From assembly GCA_017590115.1 (NCBI GenBank), contig JAGGNK010006560.1:434001-498000 (forward strand): DNA of 64,000 nt, written 5' to 3'. Each line of letters starts with the position of its first letter. The stretch's first letter is position 1. Both the position numbers and the translations under genes were made by a program. Below, piece by piece: positions 12,855 through 24,549 of the stretch. Below the pieces are notes generated by a model that did not search any database, had not been told where the DNA came from, and was given only the letters and a program-made list of their open reading frames with translations. Origin of the DNA: Montifringilla adamsi (taxonomy: Eukaryota > Chordata > Aves > Passeriformes > Passeridae).

Positions 12855-12923
12855 CTACCTCTTTGGAGAAGAGAAATGTAGAATTATCAAACTAATGATG
12901 ACAAAACACTTACTCTACAGAAC

Positions 12924-12972
12924 CCACCCCAGTACTGGCAAATGTTACCCACCCCAGTACTGGCAAATTTAG
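12924..12972 (+). repeat. Short tandem duplication
   Basis: ACCCACCCCAGTACTGGCAA occurs twice with a period of about 25 bp, an apparently recent local duplication just beyond the solo LTR. Confidence 0.75.
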
Positions 12973-13229
12973 CTGAGTACAGATGTCAGTACAACACTGC
13001 TACTAAATGGCCTGACACAAAAATTCTAATAGAATCAATAACAAACAGGCTCCGGGGGAAGGAAAAAGGAAAAAAAAATGAAAAATATACAGAATGACAG
13101 AATAAATTTCTGATTCAGATATCTAATATACTTGCAGACAAGCTTGCTCTAAGGTGAGAAATAAGAGAAAAAAACACTATTTGCATAACATAGAAACAAA
13201 AGAATTGACTGTTAACAGGCAGAAGTTTC

Positions 13230-13420
13230 ATATGAGCATTTGTAATGACCATGTCCAGTCAGACTTTGAATGTCTCTAAAGATGGAGATCCAGACCCTCT
13301 CTGGGCAACCTGTGCCAGTGTTTGACTACCCTCACAGCTTCTTCTCATGTTTAGGCTGAATTTCCTATATTTCTTATTCCCCCTTGGGCTGTCACCACCA
13401 GAAAGAGTGTGTGCATTCAG
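13230..13420 (-). repeat. CR1 LINE fragment
   Basis: A diverged antisense CR1 segment includes TCTCTGGGCAACCTGTGCCA and AGCTTCTTCTCATGTTTAGG, which match the conserved central part of the CR1 3' region. Confidence 0.7.
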
Positions 13421-14542
13421 TACTTCCTCATCTGCTCATTTTCTCGGGTATTGACAATACCAGCACTGCTCAGTGTCCTAATCTGTGTGGAGTAGTTTAA
13501 CCTGATATGTGGTATGTACTCACTCTCCACAGTTATTGCACAATAAGCTTCAGAAGAAAGGCTCAGACAGTTGTTAACGTTATGTTGAGAAGCTGAGCAT
13601 ACACAGGACAGCAAAAAAGACAACTTCAAAGATCTTCAAGTAACTCAAAAACTGAAATGCAATACTCTTCTGGTACACTTAGTAAAATCTTAAGCTTTTT
13701 TAGACCTAAAATCAGAATCATGTTTCTCTACACAAGATGAATAATATGTTAGAAAAGACCATGTGTCTTAAGAATTATATGAATTTCAAAACAAAAAATT
13801 AAAAAAATCCACTCAGAGACTAAATGCAAGTCATGCAGTCTCCGTGGACCTGGTTCTCAAATGTGGCTCTGGTTTCTAACATAATCATGGCAAATAACTG
13901 CCTGATTATGCTACACACAAAGTATTTTCAGGAAGAAAATTCTGGAGAGGCAGTCATGATTTAAAAAGCAACACTAATAAACTCAGTGTCTCTACCACAC
14001 ACAGTCTTCCTTCACCTTTATCTATAATTTCCTTTAAATCATTATCTGGGAAATGGTTAACTTGTTTCCAGAAATACAGTCATTGACTGTGTTGCAACTA
14101 AAAGCTCAATACAAGTCAAGTTCCATATTTTAATCTGAAAATTGCACATTTATCTTAGCCACTAGCATAACATCTTCAGTTGCTAACAGCAAAGTAAACA
14201 AGCAACAAACATTATTTTCCTTTACTTTTGTAAAATTAGTCTAAATCGACTGCTTTTTGTAAGAAGGATTCTTGCAACATTTTTTTTTCTTAAAGATAAA
14301 TTCATATGAAGAAACTAACAAAGACTTCAGGTGCGTGATTAAAACTGGCAAGTATTTTAACTCAGTAAATGTCCAGACAAACCAATAAAACACTTGGAGT
14401 CTATGTTGTGTTTTCCAAAACCAGGAAGTTAGCATTTTGCAAATTTCATTTCTCAATCCCATGCTGATATTTATATTCCTGAAATATTTCATAAGATAAG
14501 ATATATCTTATGATATATTTCATATGAAAAGATTATCGTATT

Positions 14543-14800
14543 TGTTGCAGTGTGCTTTTATACTTTGTAATACTTTGTAATAGTTTTGATTTTGTATCCC
14601 CTTATTCTCCCCAGATGATGTACCCCTTTTTGTACCCCCTTCCTCTACCTGTATAACCATTCTCCTGTGTTGAGATCATCCCCCAAATCCCCCGCAAGGT
14701 CACTCTTTCATACAAACTAAAACTCATAAATTGGCATAAGTAAGCCAATACTGCCTTGCCTGTAAACATATCAGTACTGTAACACACCATATATCTATAT
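14543..14800 (+). other. Possible retroelement-derived segment
   Basis: The stretch starts TGTTGCAGTG, has an 11-bp tandem repeat (ATACTTTGTA A) and an unusual run of CCCC and TTTT blocks unlike the flanking intron. It may be an LTR fragment; I found no ends or target duplication. Confidence 0.25.
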
Positions 14801-15034
14801 TAAATAATCCAAAACCTAAATATTCCTAAATATGCCTAATTTCATCCTTACACAATAAAATTTAACAGGTCAAAAATGGCTGCAGTATTTTATAGTACAA
14901 TAAATGTGTCAGGATAACCAGAATACTATGTCTACCATTACAGGTCCCTGGTTTTTATGTCCTGATATATTTACTTTCTTCAACTCTTTATGAGTTCCAT
15001 TAGTTACCTAATTGCAGACATATAGATATAGATA

Positions 15035-15062
15035 CAGATATATATATATATATATATATAAT
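15035..15062 (+). repeat. TA dinucleotide microsatellite
   Basis: About eleven TA units, preceded by ATAGATATAGATACAGATAT. It lies in a KIF25 intron. Confidence 0.9.
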
Positions 15063-15815
15063 TATCCATATTATACAAGTGAGATCTGCCTAATGAAAGT
15101 ATAATTTGGGAGACTTAAATGCATAACATACTGTAGGTCACTTCAGCAATATTTCAGGCACTACACTATAAAAGAGAATTTGGCTCATCACCATGTAAGT
15201 AACAGAGAGCAGCCAACTAAGAACTATGGCAGCTATGAAAATTAAAACCCAAGTTAATACATTGACCTTAGCTCACACTACTGCGCCTTTTTAAATTTTA
15301 TATCTTGGTAATGGCCTCAGTTAGTGCTGGAATGCCATTTGGATTTGCAATCTCAATGACCATTCTTCCTCTAATGGATCTAAGCCAGGATACTTTAACA
15401 TGCTTGACTGCAGCACCACATAGGCTGCTGTGGTTCATCAGATTTCTGTCCCAATGCATTAGCTGTGTTGCAATAGTAAAATATGAAAAAACCTGACGTA
15501 ATTTTAGAAATAGCTACAGCACATACAAGTGGCTCAAAGGGACGGACAGCAGGAAGTTAGTAGCAGTTTGACTGTTGCAGACATTCAACCTCCGGTTAAA
15601 GGATGGCTGCCCCAGCAGAAGCTCCAAGCTATTACCACTACAAAGAGTCAGGATGAAAACAGCACACACCACCTGCTATTGCACCCATGAGTAATCAAAT
15701 CTGAGCACCACCTGGCCTTGTTGTTTTGGTTTTTTTAAACTCATGATTCTCATGCCCCTTTTGTTTCTTCTAGTATCTATGAATGTGCTGTTGAATTCCA
15801 CCATCAAATACTCAC

Positions 15816-15858
15816 ATCATCAGCTGCATATGCCACTTTTTCTGAAAAGTTTATTTGC
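15816..15858 (-). CDS. KIF25: KIF25 motor exon (43 nt)
   Basis: This small exon lies between CTTTACAG and GTGAGT. Its first base completes the codon left open by the 17410 exon, and it reads QINFSEKVAYAADD to phase 0. Motor homology is weak in this variable loop; the exon is supported by exact phase fit on both sides. Confidence 0.83.
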
Positions 15859-18681
15859 CTGTAAAGGAAGAAAAAAGCATCAGTAGGGGAAGAAGAGGTA
15901 CCTTTCAAACCATAAGTGTTCCACTTAGCTGAGAAAAAACGATGTTTAAAGTGTCTGTGAACTACACGCTGTCTGAAGAGTACCTTTCAGAATTGCCAGT
16001 ATTATTGTACCCTATGTACATACTAACACCACAGCTAATTTTGAGTAAAGATCACATTAAAATGCAGTCAAGCAAAATTTAAGTGCAATCAAGCAAAATT
16101 ATCTGCTTTAGAAAAGACATTTAGAACAAACCAAATTAAGATGAATGCACATGGCAAGAAATTCTGTTATTTTGTGGTTGTTTCATGAGCTTGTAACAAG
16201 AGGCTTTCACTTTAGAAAATGAAAGTGAAAAACACCCACTTTTCAGGTATTTGTCCTTGATCTTGAATCCATGATTAGTCCAAACATTGACTGGGATTAC
16301 TAAGGTGTATAAATCTATTTATGCATGCAAGTTTTTGGAGAATCAGTCCATAGTTTTACAGATAAGTTGTATTTAAATTACTTTTTGATACATTTAGAAA
16401 TTTACCCATGACAGTTATTTGTTTGGCCCAGTTCATCCTGTTTTACACTGCAAGTCAGCATCTGATTGCACTATTTCATACTGCACCAAAAAAAACTGAG
16501 TGGGTTCCTTCCCAGGTGTACCAAGCACAAGTTAATGCAAGTTTCAACTTCAGGCTTCTTGAAATATCTTGCCTGTTATTTTTGACATTGCTTTAATTAA
16601 AACAATGTATATATTTTTTTAAGATTTGCCAAAAATTAATAAACTTTAAAACACTGAATGTACTCTTTTAGAAATACCAGGCAGTGAAAGGAAAAGAAAG
16701 CCCAAAATCAGCTATTTACTGATAAAGCAAATTATAATGTTACTGGTTTCTAGCCACCCACCTAGTTTTCCCCTTCTTGCTTTCTTTCTTTGAATACATT
16801 TCAATCCCTATTTTCTTTCATTTTAGTCATCTATGGAGAATTCAGCCTGTTAAGCAGATACTTGCATCTAGTCCCTCTTTTCCTTCAGGATATTAGAATG
16901 TTTTGACACATCAGTTACAGTAAACGTTTTATAAATTAGGGATGTAGAGCCAAATTAGACTGAAGTAGAATTACCAGTGTTTGTGGTGACAGCCAATGTA
17001 TTCTATAGCATTACAAAACAATTGTAATGCTGAGTGTGTGTCTCTACCCACGACTTTTGGCAGCTCTCACATTACTGCATCCCAGAATTTGTATAGGATA
17101 GTGAATACACTCTAAACTGATTGCAGCTGTGTTACTTCTGCAAAGCCAAGGATAATCCTGGCTTGGCAGAACAACTATGGCTTTCTATTGAGATGGACTT
17201 ATTTTTAGGCAGGGGGATAAGATTGGCTAGAGCCAATTTAGCATGAAAAAGAAAACAGCAATTAGTTTTTATGATACCATCATTGTCTCCCCACACACAT
17301 AAAACCAGAAAAAAAAAGGATACAGTTGTTCTGATATAAACATAACTATTGTTTTCTCTGTATTTGAATTATGAGTCAGATAGGCTCTGACAGAATCAAA
17401 ACAGTTTACCTGTCTTGTGAATGTCCAGCACCATCATCAAAAGGAAGCAATGGTCGAATCCTGCAGTGGACTCTGATATTTCCTCTAAGTTCCTGGGATA
17501 AGAATATTGAGCTGTATTTAACACAAGTTACTGGAGAGGATAAATACACTGAAATTTGTCACAGATATGAGCATGTGTAAGAAAGCCAGTGCTTACTACA
17601 TCATAGCCCTAGACTCTGTGGGGAAGAAAATAGAATCAATATAATTTGTCTTAGTAAGGTAGGACAAAGTACTTGAGGAAGTATGAGCTCTTTAGAGCAT
17701 TGGAATTGTATAGCCTTCTCTAGGTCACATGGACAAAAATAAAAACCTCTGAGCCATTTTTCCCTTCCCTTCCTTCTTCTCCTTCCTCCTTATGTGAGCT
17801 TTTCCAGATACTTGTATTAACTTAACAGACATTACACACTCCATTTCTCTTCCACCAGTCCTGAGGAAGATGTGGAATATAAAATATGTTGTATATTTTC
17901 CTCTCCACTGTGTTCCTACATGATTAAAAAGCCAGTAGCTGATTTTTTACTGTAGGACATTTTAGACCTGTTTATCACCTCCATTTTGTTGGTGATCAGT
18001 TCTTCTCATTTTGTATAACTGAACACAGCTGGCCTGTGAGGACTATTGACCACTGGTATTAATGCCCCATTGCTCTGGGGAATATCCTTTCAGTAAACTG
18101 CAACACAAGGCAAAATTTAGAAGGTAAGTACTTTTTAACAAAGAGGTTCATTGTCCCAGGTAAAAAAAACTTTTTAAAAATTGTTTGAAGGAGGCTTGTG
18201 TTTCTAAAAATCAGGTCCTGATTCAGAGGGGGAGAAAGAGTGAATTTAAACACAAACAGGAAAAATTTAATCCCAAATGAACCATCACTAATGGCTGAGC
18301 AGGATGCAACTTGAGATATTTGGAAAAAAAAAGACTACTTTGCAGTATCAAGTTATTTAATTTTAAGAATTTCAAAACAATTTCAGAAGTTGAAAATTTA
18401 GAGAAGAGGATAAAGAAACTCAACTTTTGTCCACTATTCAAAATGGATGATATTCCTTATGGCAACAGGTCACATGAGAGCATTTGGAAGATCGTGTGTA
18501 AAAAGAAAGAAGTTGCTTTACTATAAGACAAATGTGCCTCAGCAAATAAACACATCATATATAGACAGCTGGGGCAAGTGATATATCCATGTGAAGTATA
18601 TTCTTTATTTATATTGGTGAGGAAATTATGGGAATAATTCCAACAAAATAAGTCCATGGTTCTATTATTAAACATACTTAC
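15859..18681 (-). other. KIF25 introns around the first motor exon
   Basis: This covers two introns separated by the exon at 17410-17492. It holds a short imperfect duplication (CAGTCAAGCAAAATTTAAGT region, 16064-16100) and a CT-rich stretch (17757-17792). No other feature was recognised. Confidence 0.6.
17410..17492 (-). CDS. KIF25: KIF25 motor exon (first motor strand)
   Basis: The exon is 83 nt, starts at phase 0 after TTATCCCAG, and ends two bases into a codon at CAG/GTAAAC. It encodes ELRGNIRVHCRIRPLLPFDD, the hallmark neck-to-beta1 junction of kinesin-14 motors. Confidence 0.94.
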
Positions 18682-18777
18682 AATTAAGCTGTTATGTAGA
18701 GCCTTCCTCTTCTGCTTTTCTTTCTCGTATCTCTCTGTCACCTCTTGTAGAGACTGCTCAAGATCAAAAGCTTTTAT
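18682..18777 (-). CDS. KIF25: KIF25 stalk/neck exon
   Basis: These 32 codons at phase 0-0 sit between TTTCAG and GTAAGT. The sequence IKAFDLEQSLQEVTERYEKE followed by KRKALHNSLI is the helical neck that precedes the motor in kinesin-14 proteins. It joins directly to the ELRGN start of the motor exon. Confidence 0.88.
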
Positions 18778-19771
18778 CTGAAACACTAGAAGAAAGCAGT
18801 TTCAGAGATAGAAACTCCATGACTTTACAAAAGTTGTCCAGTAGCACCTCATGAAATACAAGTGAAATACAAGCACTAACCTTCTCAACTTCCACCAAAT
18901 TTCAGTTAGGAGGCTTGGTTTCTGATTTACTAGACATCTATGAAAAATCCCATCGTAGTTCTTGCTATGTGAAGCTACAATTTATTACCACAACTATACA
19001 TGTGAAGTCTTTAAAAGCAATCAGTAATGTAAGATATTTAAAGGCAGCTCAAATGTGTTATTTAATCAGAGTGATGTTATCTGCCAGCAAAGCCTGAAAC
19101 CTACATTTGAAGCAGCCTGCTGCTAGATGGGGCTGTCACTTGCAAAGCTCATACCACATCTGCATTTATTAGACTCATGTGGGCTAACTTGACAAGAAGT
19201 TAACCTGTCATTTACCCTCAGCCTTACAGTGCTACTAATCCTTTACAACAGTTGTAAGGTTCCCCTTTAAGATTCCATGAAGAATTCATAGAAAAGATGG
19301 ATCATTTGAACCCTAGGGAGTCTCTTTCACCAAACTGAAAAGACTTGTATGGATCATTATAAATACCTTCTAACTTCACAAATGGTTTTATTTCAGCCCA
19401 ATTATATTAACACTGAGCAGGCCTAAAACAAACATACAGCCCAGAAGACACATTATGCGACTGTAAGCTTGTGTAAAAAGCAAGCTTTTAGGAACCCCAG
19501 TGGGAAATCAACATCCCCAGCAATTAGTGAGCAGTTTAGAAATCTAGAGTATAAAGAAGTCAAAACCAGGGTCTGAGAGCTGAATTTGCCAGATGGCCAC
19601 CAGCCTCAGTATGTGCTACCTTGCAGAGCAAGGAACAGACTTAGTATCTCTGTATGGTCACACATACAATTTAATCTCTCTGGTATAAACTAAAAATCAG
19701 ATCATTTCAAGGGACATGTGTGTACACTAGAGATTTCTAAGATTCTTTTTTCTAATACCCATGCTGCTCAC

Positions 19772-19831
19772 CTCCAGCTCACAGTGTTCCTCAACAAGTG
19801 CATGCATGCAGGGGAAGCATAATGTTAATAG
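19772..19831 (-). CDS. Candidate KIF25 stalk exon (uncertain)
   Basis: These 20 codons at phase 0-0 follow an ATTCCCCAG acceptor and end at a GAG/GTGAGC donor. The last residues (ALVEEHCELE) fall in the same heptad register as the next exon (IKAFDLEQSLQEV), which supports a real exon. The N-terminal half is Cys/Pro-containing and atypical. Confidence 0.4.
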
Positions 19832-20094
19832 CTGGGGAATCAATGTCTAGGAGTTTCACTATGAAAAATCCTTCTTCTGTATCCAGCAAGAGTATCCAGT
19901 GGAGTAACACAAGCATGCTTTGGTTTGGAGAATCCCATGCAATACGTTACCATAAATTTTCAGAAGGGCCACTTACCGTCACTGACCCCTAATTATACTG
20001 TAATTTTTAAAACACAAGGTTAGAGTCCATTGATTATATAAGTAATATTCCATTTATTATTTAAGTAACTTCCACAATAAGTATCTTCATTTAC

Positions 20095-20181
20095 GTATTT
20101 GTGTACACACACTTTGAGTTCCCTAAGTCTCTGAAACAAGCAGTAAGGTAAAGCTGAGGGTACACTTCCATCATTCCAGTC
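20095..20181 (-). CDS. Candidate KIF25 stalk exon (uncertain)
   Basis: These 29 open codons at phase 0-0 follow an excellent acceptor (TTTTTTTCTTTCAG) and end at a GTAAAT donor. The second half (QRLRELKVCVHKY) looks helical, the first half does not. The phases fit the exons on its left but not the exon at 22486-22627. Length alone would often be open by chance. Confidence 0.3.
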
Positions 20182-22485
20182 CTGAAAGAAAAAAAGTTTC
20201 CTGATGCATAAATTATTTCTAAACTTGTATTTTTTTTTTCTGAAAGTAGAGTTATGCAGTTACAAATATAAACACTCATTTAACATTTTCCTACTTTTCT
20301 GCTTGGCATCAGATGCAAGCTATACAGGCGTTACATTTTCATCCTTAACCTAGGGGTAGACATTGGGTACATCTGTTTTCAAATACTACTGACACACTCT
20401 TCATTAGGCAAGAGAAGTAGTCACCACATGAATGCAGCCATTACAGACATCCCTTTTCCCCATTCTTTGCCCATTTCATTGATTGATATGGAAATTTTCT
20501 GGGAGCTGGGAATGCCAGCAATTTTTCTGTTTAAATGTTACTGATCACAGTAACATCAGCCTAACAGTTGTGATGTCTTGCAAGCATATTCAGGACTGTA
20601 ACCTTTACAGTCTCCCTCCTTCAATCGACAGTCCCAGACCTTTTATTCCCTCCTCTTCAGTGCTGCACCAGACATTCTGCTGTGCTCACACAACTGCTTC
20701 CTCAGTCGAACAAAGGTCTAAAAGTAATCCTTCGTTCTGAGCAAATTCTGTCCTGGCTCAGCTCCTTGATCTGTTCTGTGTGTGGTTTCACAAAGAGTTA
20801 CACAAACATAACTCAAAGTTCCATAACAGGAACATGAAAAATAGGAGCAGCATAACCTAGCACAGCCACAGCGCATCTGAGATATGGATGTGTAGCAGGT
20901 CCCCATAGTTCCCGGGGGTTCTTAATGCTTCTTGCCAGTCAACTACAACGTTGAAATGTACCTACTCAAATGCTTCTTCTGTAATTTTCTCCCTTGTTTT
21001 CAATCTCTATTTTAAGATTAAACTGGTAATATATACTTAGGGCTTTCTGTCTACAAAAGATTGCATGTAATTTAAGGATGGCAATTCCAATGGTCATATT
21101 TAACTTTAACAATAGAATCTCCATCTAAAACACTTGACAGAGAACTGAAAACCAGCCAAATTCAAAACAAAATTGGATGTACCACCAAAGTGGATGGTAA
21201 TTTTGTTATAGTTAGGGAAGTTTCTCCTGCTTATGATTTCAAAGAACAACGCACCAGGAAATGCAAATTGAGAACATCAATGCAATTCTGCCAGATCTCT
21301 GAAGGAATACTTATTATTTATTTACACCACAGCAGCTCAAATGCCAAACTCAATCTCATACCTGTGCATTTAGACCCCTGCTCCAATAAGAGAAAACTTC
21401 ACTTTTCAGATAAAGTTAATTTTCAACTTTGGGATTTTTTCCTTGAAGGAGCATTTTCTCTACAAGAATAATACAGTAATCAAATAAATTTTATTTATAA
21501 CTTAGTACTTAACATACAGGAATCAGTTCTGTAAACACCCATCACCAAGAGAGCTGTTTGTTGCTATTGACATGAGGAGTCCCATCAGAACCAAATCAGT
21601 CCCAAAATGAAATAATTCAAGGAAAAAAACCGTATATTTTAAATGGTGCCACATGGATTTCAGAGCATCACAAAGGGCCTCTGATTGTAAATTTGTGTAT
21701 CTCTTGTAGTTCACCAGGCTGCTACACATCAAACAATTTAAGCATTGCATGTGTCATGTGATTCTCAGGCCTGGCAGGAGCTTCACCAGAATCAAGGATA
21801 TTGAAAGCAACTGCAGAGTTCCAAACCATGGGATCCAGGTGTAGGACCAATGCACTTAATCCTCAGGGATGAGGGCAGAGTGTACCAGTGCACTGGTTCT
21901 CTTTCCTATGTATACATGAACAAGGAAGTGCCTGAATTCCCAAACAGCAATCCATGTGCTGTTAGTATCTACAGTCCACCAGATGCAACTGGATTTTGAT
22001 TTTGAAGTAATTTTTTTCTCAATAAATACACAGAAATATTAAAAATCAAGTCTATCCTAATTTCAGGCAGCATTTTCAGAAACCTCTGAAATAAGCCAAG
22101 TCCTTTCTTGGTACAGTCAAAAGCAGACAAATTTCAGCTTTATAAAGCAATGCATTCTTTATTTGGCTCTTCTAAAATAGCCATGATAATAAGCCTGAGA
22201 ACTTCAGTTTAAAAATGTTACAGCTGAGCCAACTCAGCAGCGATCTAATAGCAGCTGTAATCCACACAAAACACAAATTCAAATTATCAGTCATAAGCTC
22301 TGCAGACTTATTTGTACTTCTAATGCTTCAGAAATCCTTCATGATTTAATGTCAAACAAGAAACAAATGCTACAATTTTAGTGACACATTTCTCAAAAAT
22401 CAAACTCAACCTTTTAACATTAGTAACATTGGACAATTACATTGTTGATGTTACATGTTTGAAATCTAAGTTCAATGAGTCTTAC
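20182..22485 (-). other. KIF25 intron region, possible missing exon
   Basis: The phase conflict in the stalk suggests an undetected exon here. Weak donor-like sites at 20691 and 21360 were examined and do not give open, phase-matching exons. No repeat was recognised. Confidence 0.4.
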
Positions 22486-22627
22486 TTTGCATTGCTTCAT
22501 TCTGCAGCTGTATCCCCTGGACTGCTGCCAGAACTTGGTAAAGACAAGTCTTGCTTTCAAGTTGAAAGTCTTTTGAAAGCTCAAGAGCAAATGAATGAAG
22601 GCTCTTCAGGTCTTGCTTAAGTCTCTT
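22486..22627 (-). CDS. KIF25: Probable KIF25 coiled-coil exon
   Basis: A long pyrimidine tract and acceptor (CTTCTTGCTGAG) precede 47 open codons rich in Leu, Gln, Lys and Glu (KRLKQDLKSLHSFALELSKD then QGIQLQNEAMQ). A consensus GTAAGA donor follows. The composition and good splice sites argue for a real stalk exon. It begins in the phase left by the exon at 24433 but ends one base into a codon. None of the downstream candidates at 20181, 19831 or 18777 accepts that phase, so either an exon is missing from my reading or this exon belongs to an alternative transcript. Confidence 0.58.
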
Positions 22628-23734
22628 CTCAGCAAGAAGAAAAATATGTTATAAAGACACAGAACCAGCAGTTAAGAAGAATCAATATAACAACCAAAAT
22701 TATTATGGTGAGACATCACAGACAAGAAGAACCCTCTACTTGATGGAAGGAAGCCTTCAAGAGAATATCTTTCAGTATGTTTAGGGAAGGATGCTGCAAA
22801 ACATTTAGCAATGTAATTTCCTAAAATTTTCAGCAAGATTTTATGGATCCTTATCATTTTATCATACCTATTTTGACTGTAACACAGCTTCAAGTATAAG
22901 CAAGTCTCTTGTTATTTCATCAGACAAAAGTGTGTGTGAGCATGTGTGGGTTCTGGCGACTTTTAAGTCATACCCAGAATTAGCAATGAAAAATTGTGAT
23001 CCATATATCCCTCACTTTCATTTTCCACACTTTGAACAGAAGGTATTTGCTAGGATTCAGCTGAGGCATTTTCTATGAGAACAGATGTATTTTGAAAAAA
23101 AAACCAGAAACTGATGTTGTTCAGAAAAGTACTTGTATTACCTTTGTAATTCAGTGTAATATACATGATGAGTCTTTTAAATGTTTGCAAGATCAGCCTA
23201 CATTCACTTACAAGTCCACTTAAATAAAAACAAATTGACCTGATTTTAGGATTAGTAAGGTTCTTGACATCCAACTCCTGAAATGGACACGTAAAACCAT
23301 CTCTAAGGTGAACTTAACAATACCTTGTGTCACAGAAACACTGATATTTCATTGTCAGTCTATGTTACAAAGTGTTACATGTTCTGTGACATTTTATTTT
23401 TCTAACTGTGGTACTGACCTTGAATTAATTAATTGGTTTCAATGATAAAAAGGCAATCTAAACTAACAGGACAAAATCATTGCATTTCTCACTCTCAAAA
23501 GCCATACAATGTAAATTGGAAGGAGTATCTTTTTGTTATTATGGGTATAGGATGACTGTTCATCTAGACTTTCATTTAGAGAGCTTTGCTCCCTAGTAAT
23601 ATTCATTGACATCTCATAGTTTACTACCTCAGTCCACTGGTATTGCATCACAAGCAGTTCTGCCATTCTAGCTAATCAAAAATGTAAAATACTACCACAA
23701 AATTTACAAAGCACAACTGCTATAATTAGAATAA

Positions 23735-23805
23735 AACAGTATAGTTCCATTGGAAGAGACTTACAACAATCATCTAGTCCAACAATGCTCCAGTTAAGCT
23801 GCATC
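23735..23805 (-). repeat. Short CR1 LINE fragment
   Basis: ATAGTTCCATTGGAAGAGAC and ATCATCTAGTCCAACAATGC match the reversed 3' terminus of CR1. Only the last 70 bp or so are present. Confidence 0.78.
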
Positions 23806-24432
23806 CTTCTGTCTGTTAAGAATCAGATTTTTTTCCTGAGATACTTTTTGGTCATTTTATGCAGGCATTCGTTGCTGCCCTGAGAAAAGCTGATATTTGT
23901 AACTTCACAAAGTACTTTGACAAAGGCAAATATTATGGTGCTGGCACTAGGAGAACAGTTTCGGTCTCTCTGATGCAAAATTAAAACCTGAGTGAGCATA
24001 AGCAAACTACTGTTCTTGTGAGATCTGCCAGAGAACTCTTAGTAATCAGTGGAGCTCTCAAATGCCTTTTTCAAAGGATTTGCCTACCTGGCTAAAGTAT
24101 ATCACAATTACTGTTTCTAGGGATGTCTGTATGACAGTCAGATGGGGAATTGTAAAGTTTTGTCTACAAAAATACCTGTCTCGGGTATTAACAGCACCCT
24201 GTATGTAAGATCCTGGAGCTCAGGACCATCCACTTTTACCAGTCTGTCAGGTGACTATTACAGCAAATTCACTGCGAAATCATTGTTACACCCCACTGTA
24301 AGCCCTCTTGGGAATACAGTAAAGCCACAGATCAGGTTCATATCACACAATTTTCAGGGGTTTACTGTATTTGACAAGCATGTAAATGTTTAGGGCATTG
24401 ATTATACCTACGTTATTACTAAATGCCTTTAC

Positions 24433-24549
24433 CTTTATTGCTCCATGCAGCTGGGTTAAAACAGAATTCCTCTGAAATTTCATCTGTTGGCCATGAGCAG
24501 CATAGAGCTGCAATACTTCATTAGTGCTTCTTCCAGCCAACCCTTGATA
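24433..24549 (-). CDS. KIF25: KIF25 coiled-coil exon 3
   Basis: These 39 codons at phase 0-0 follow a pyrimidine-rich acceptor ending GAATAG and are followed by an AAAG/GTAAAG donor. The peptide includes NEVLQLYAAHGQQMK and LTQLHGAIK, consistent with a helical stalk. An alternative acceptor 7 nt inside the exon would break the frame. Confidence 0.78.

Larger units (their letters stand above)
10507..15815 (-). other. KIF25 intron, listed repeats only
   Basis: Apart from the probable LTR, the solo LTR, the CR1 fragment, the possible retroelement segment and the TA repeat listed separately, I see nothing but AT-rich intron. Confidence 0.6.

Noticed and set aside
20691..20722. Possible short exon encoding TFVRLRKQL
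   Set aside because: The phase does not solve the stalk conflict and the acceptor is weak.
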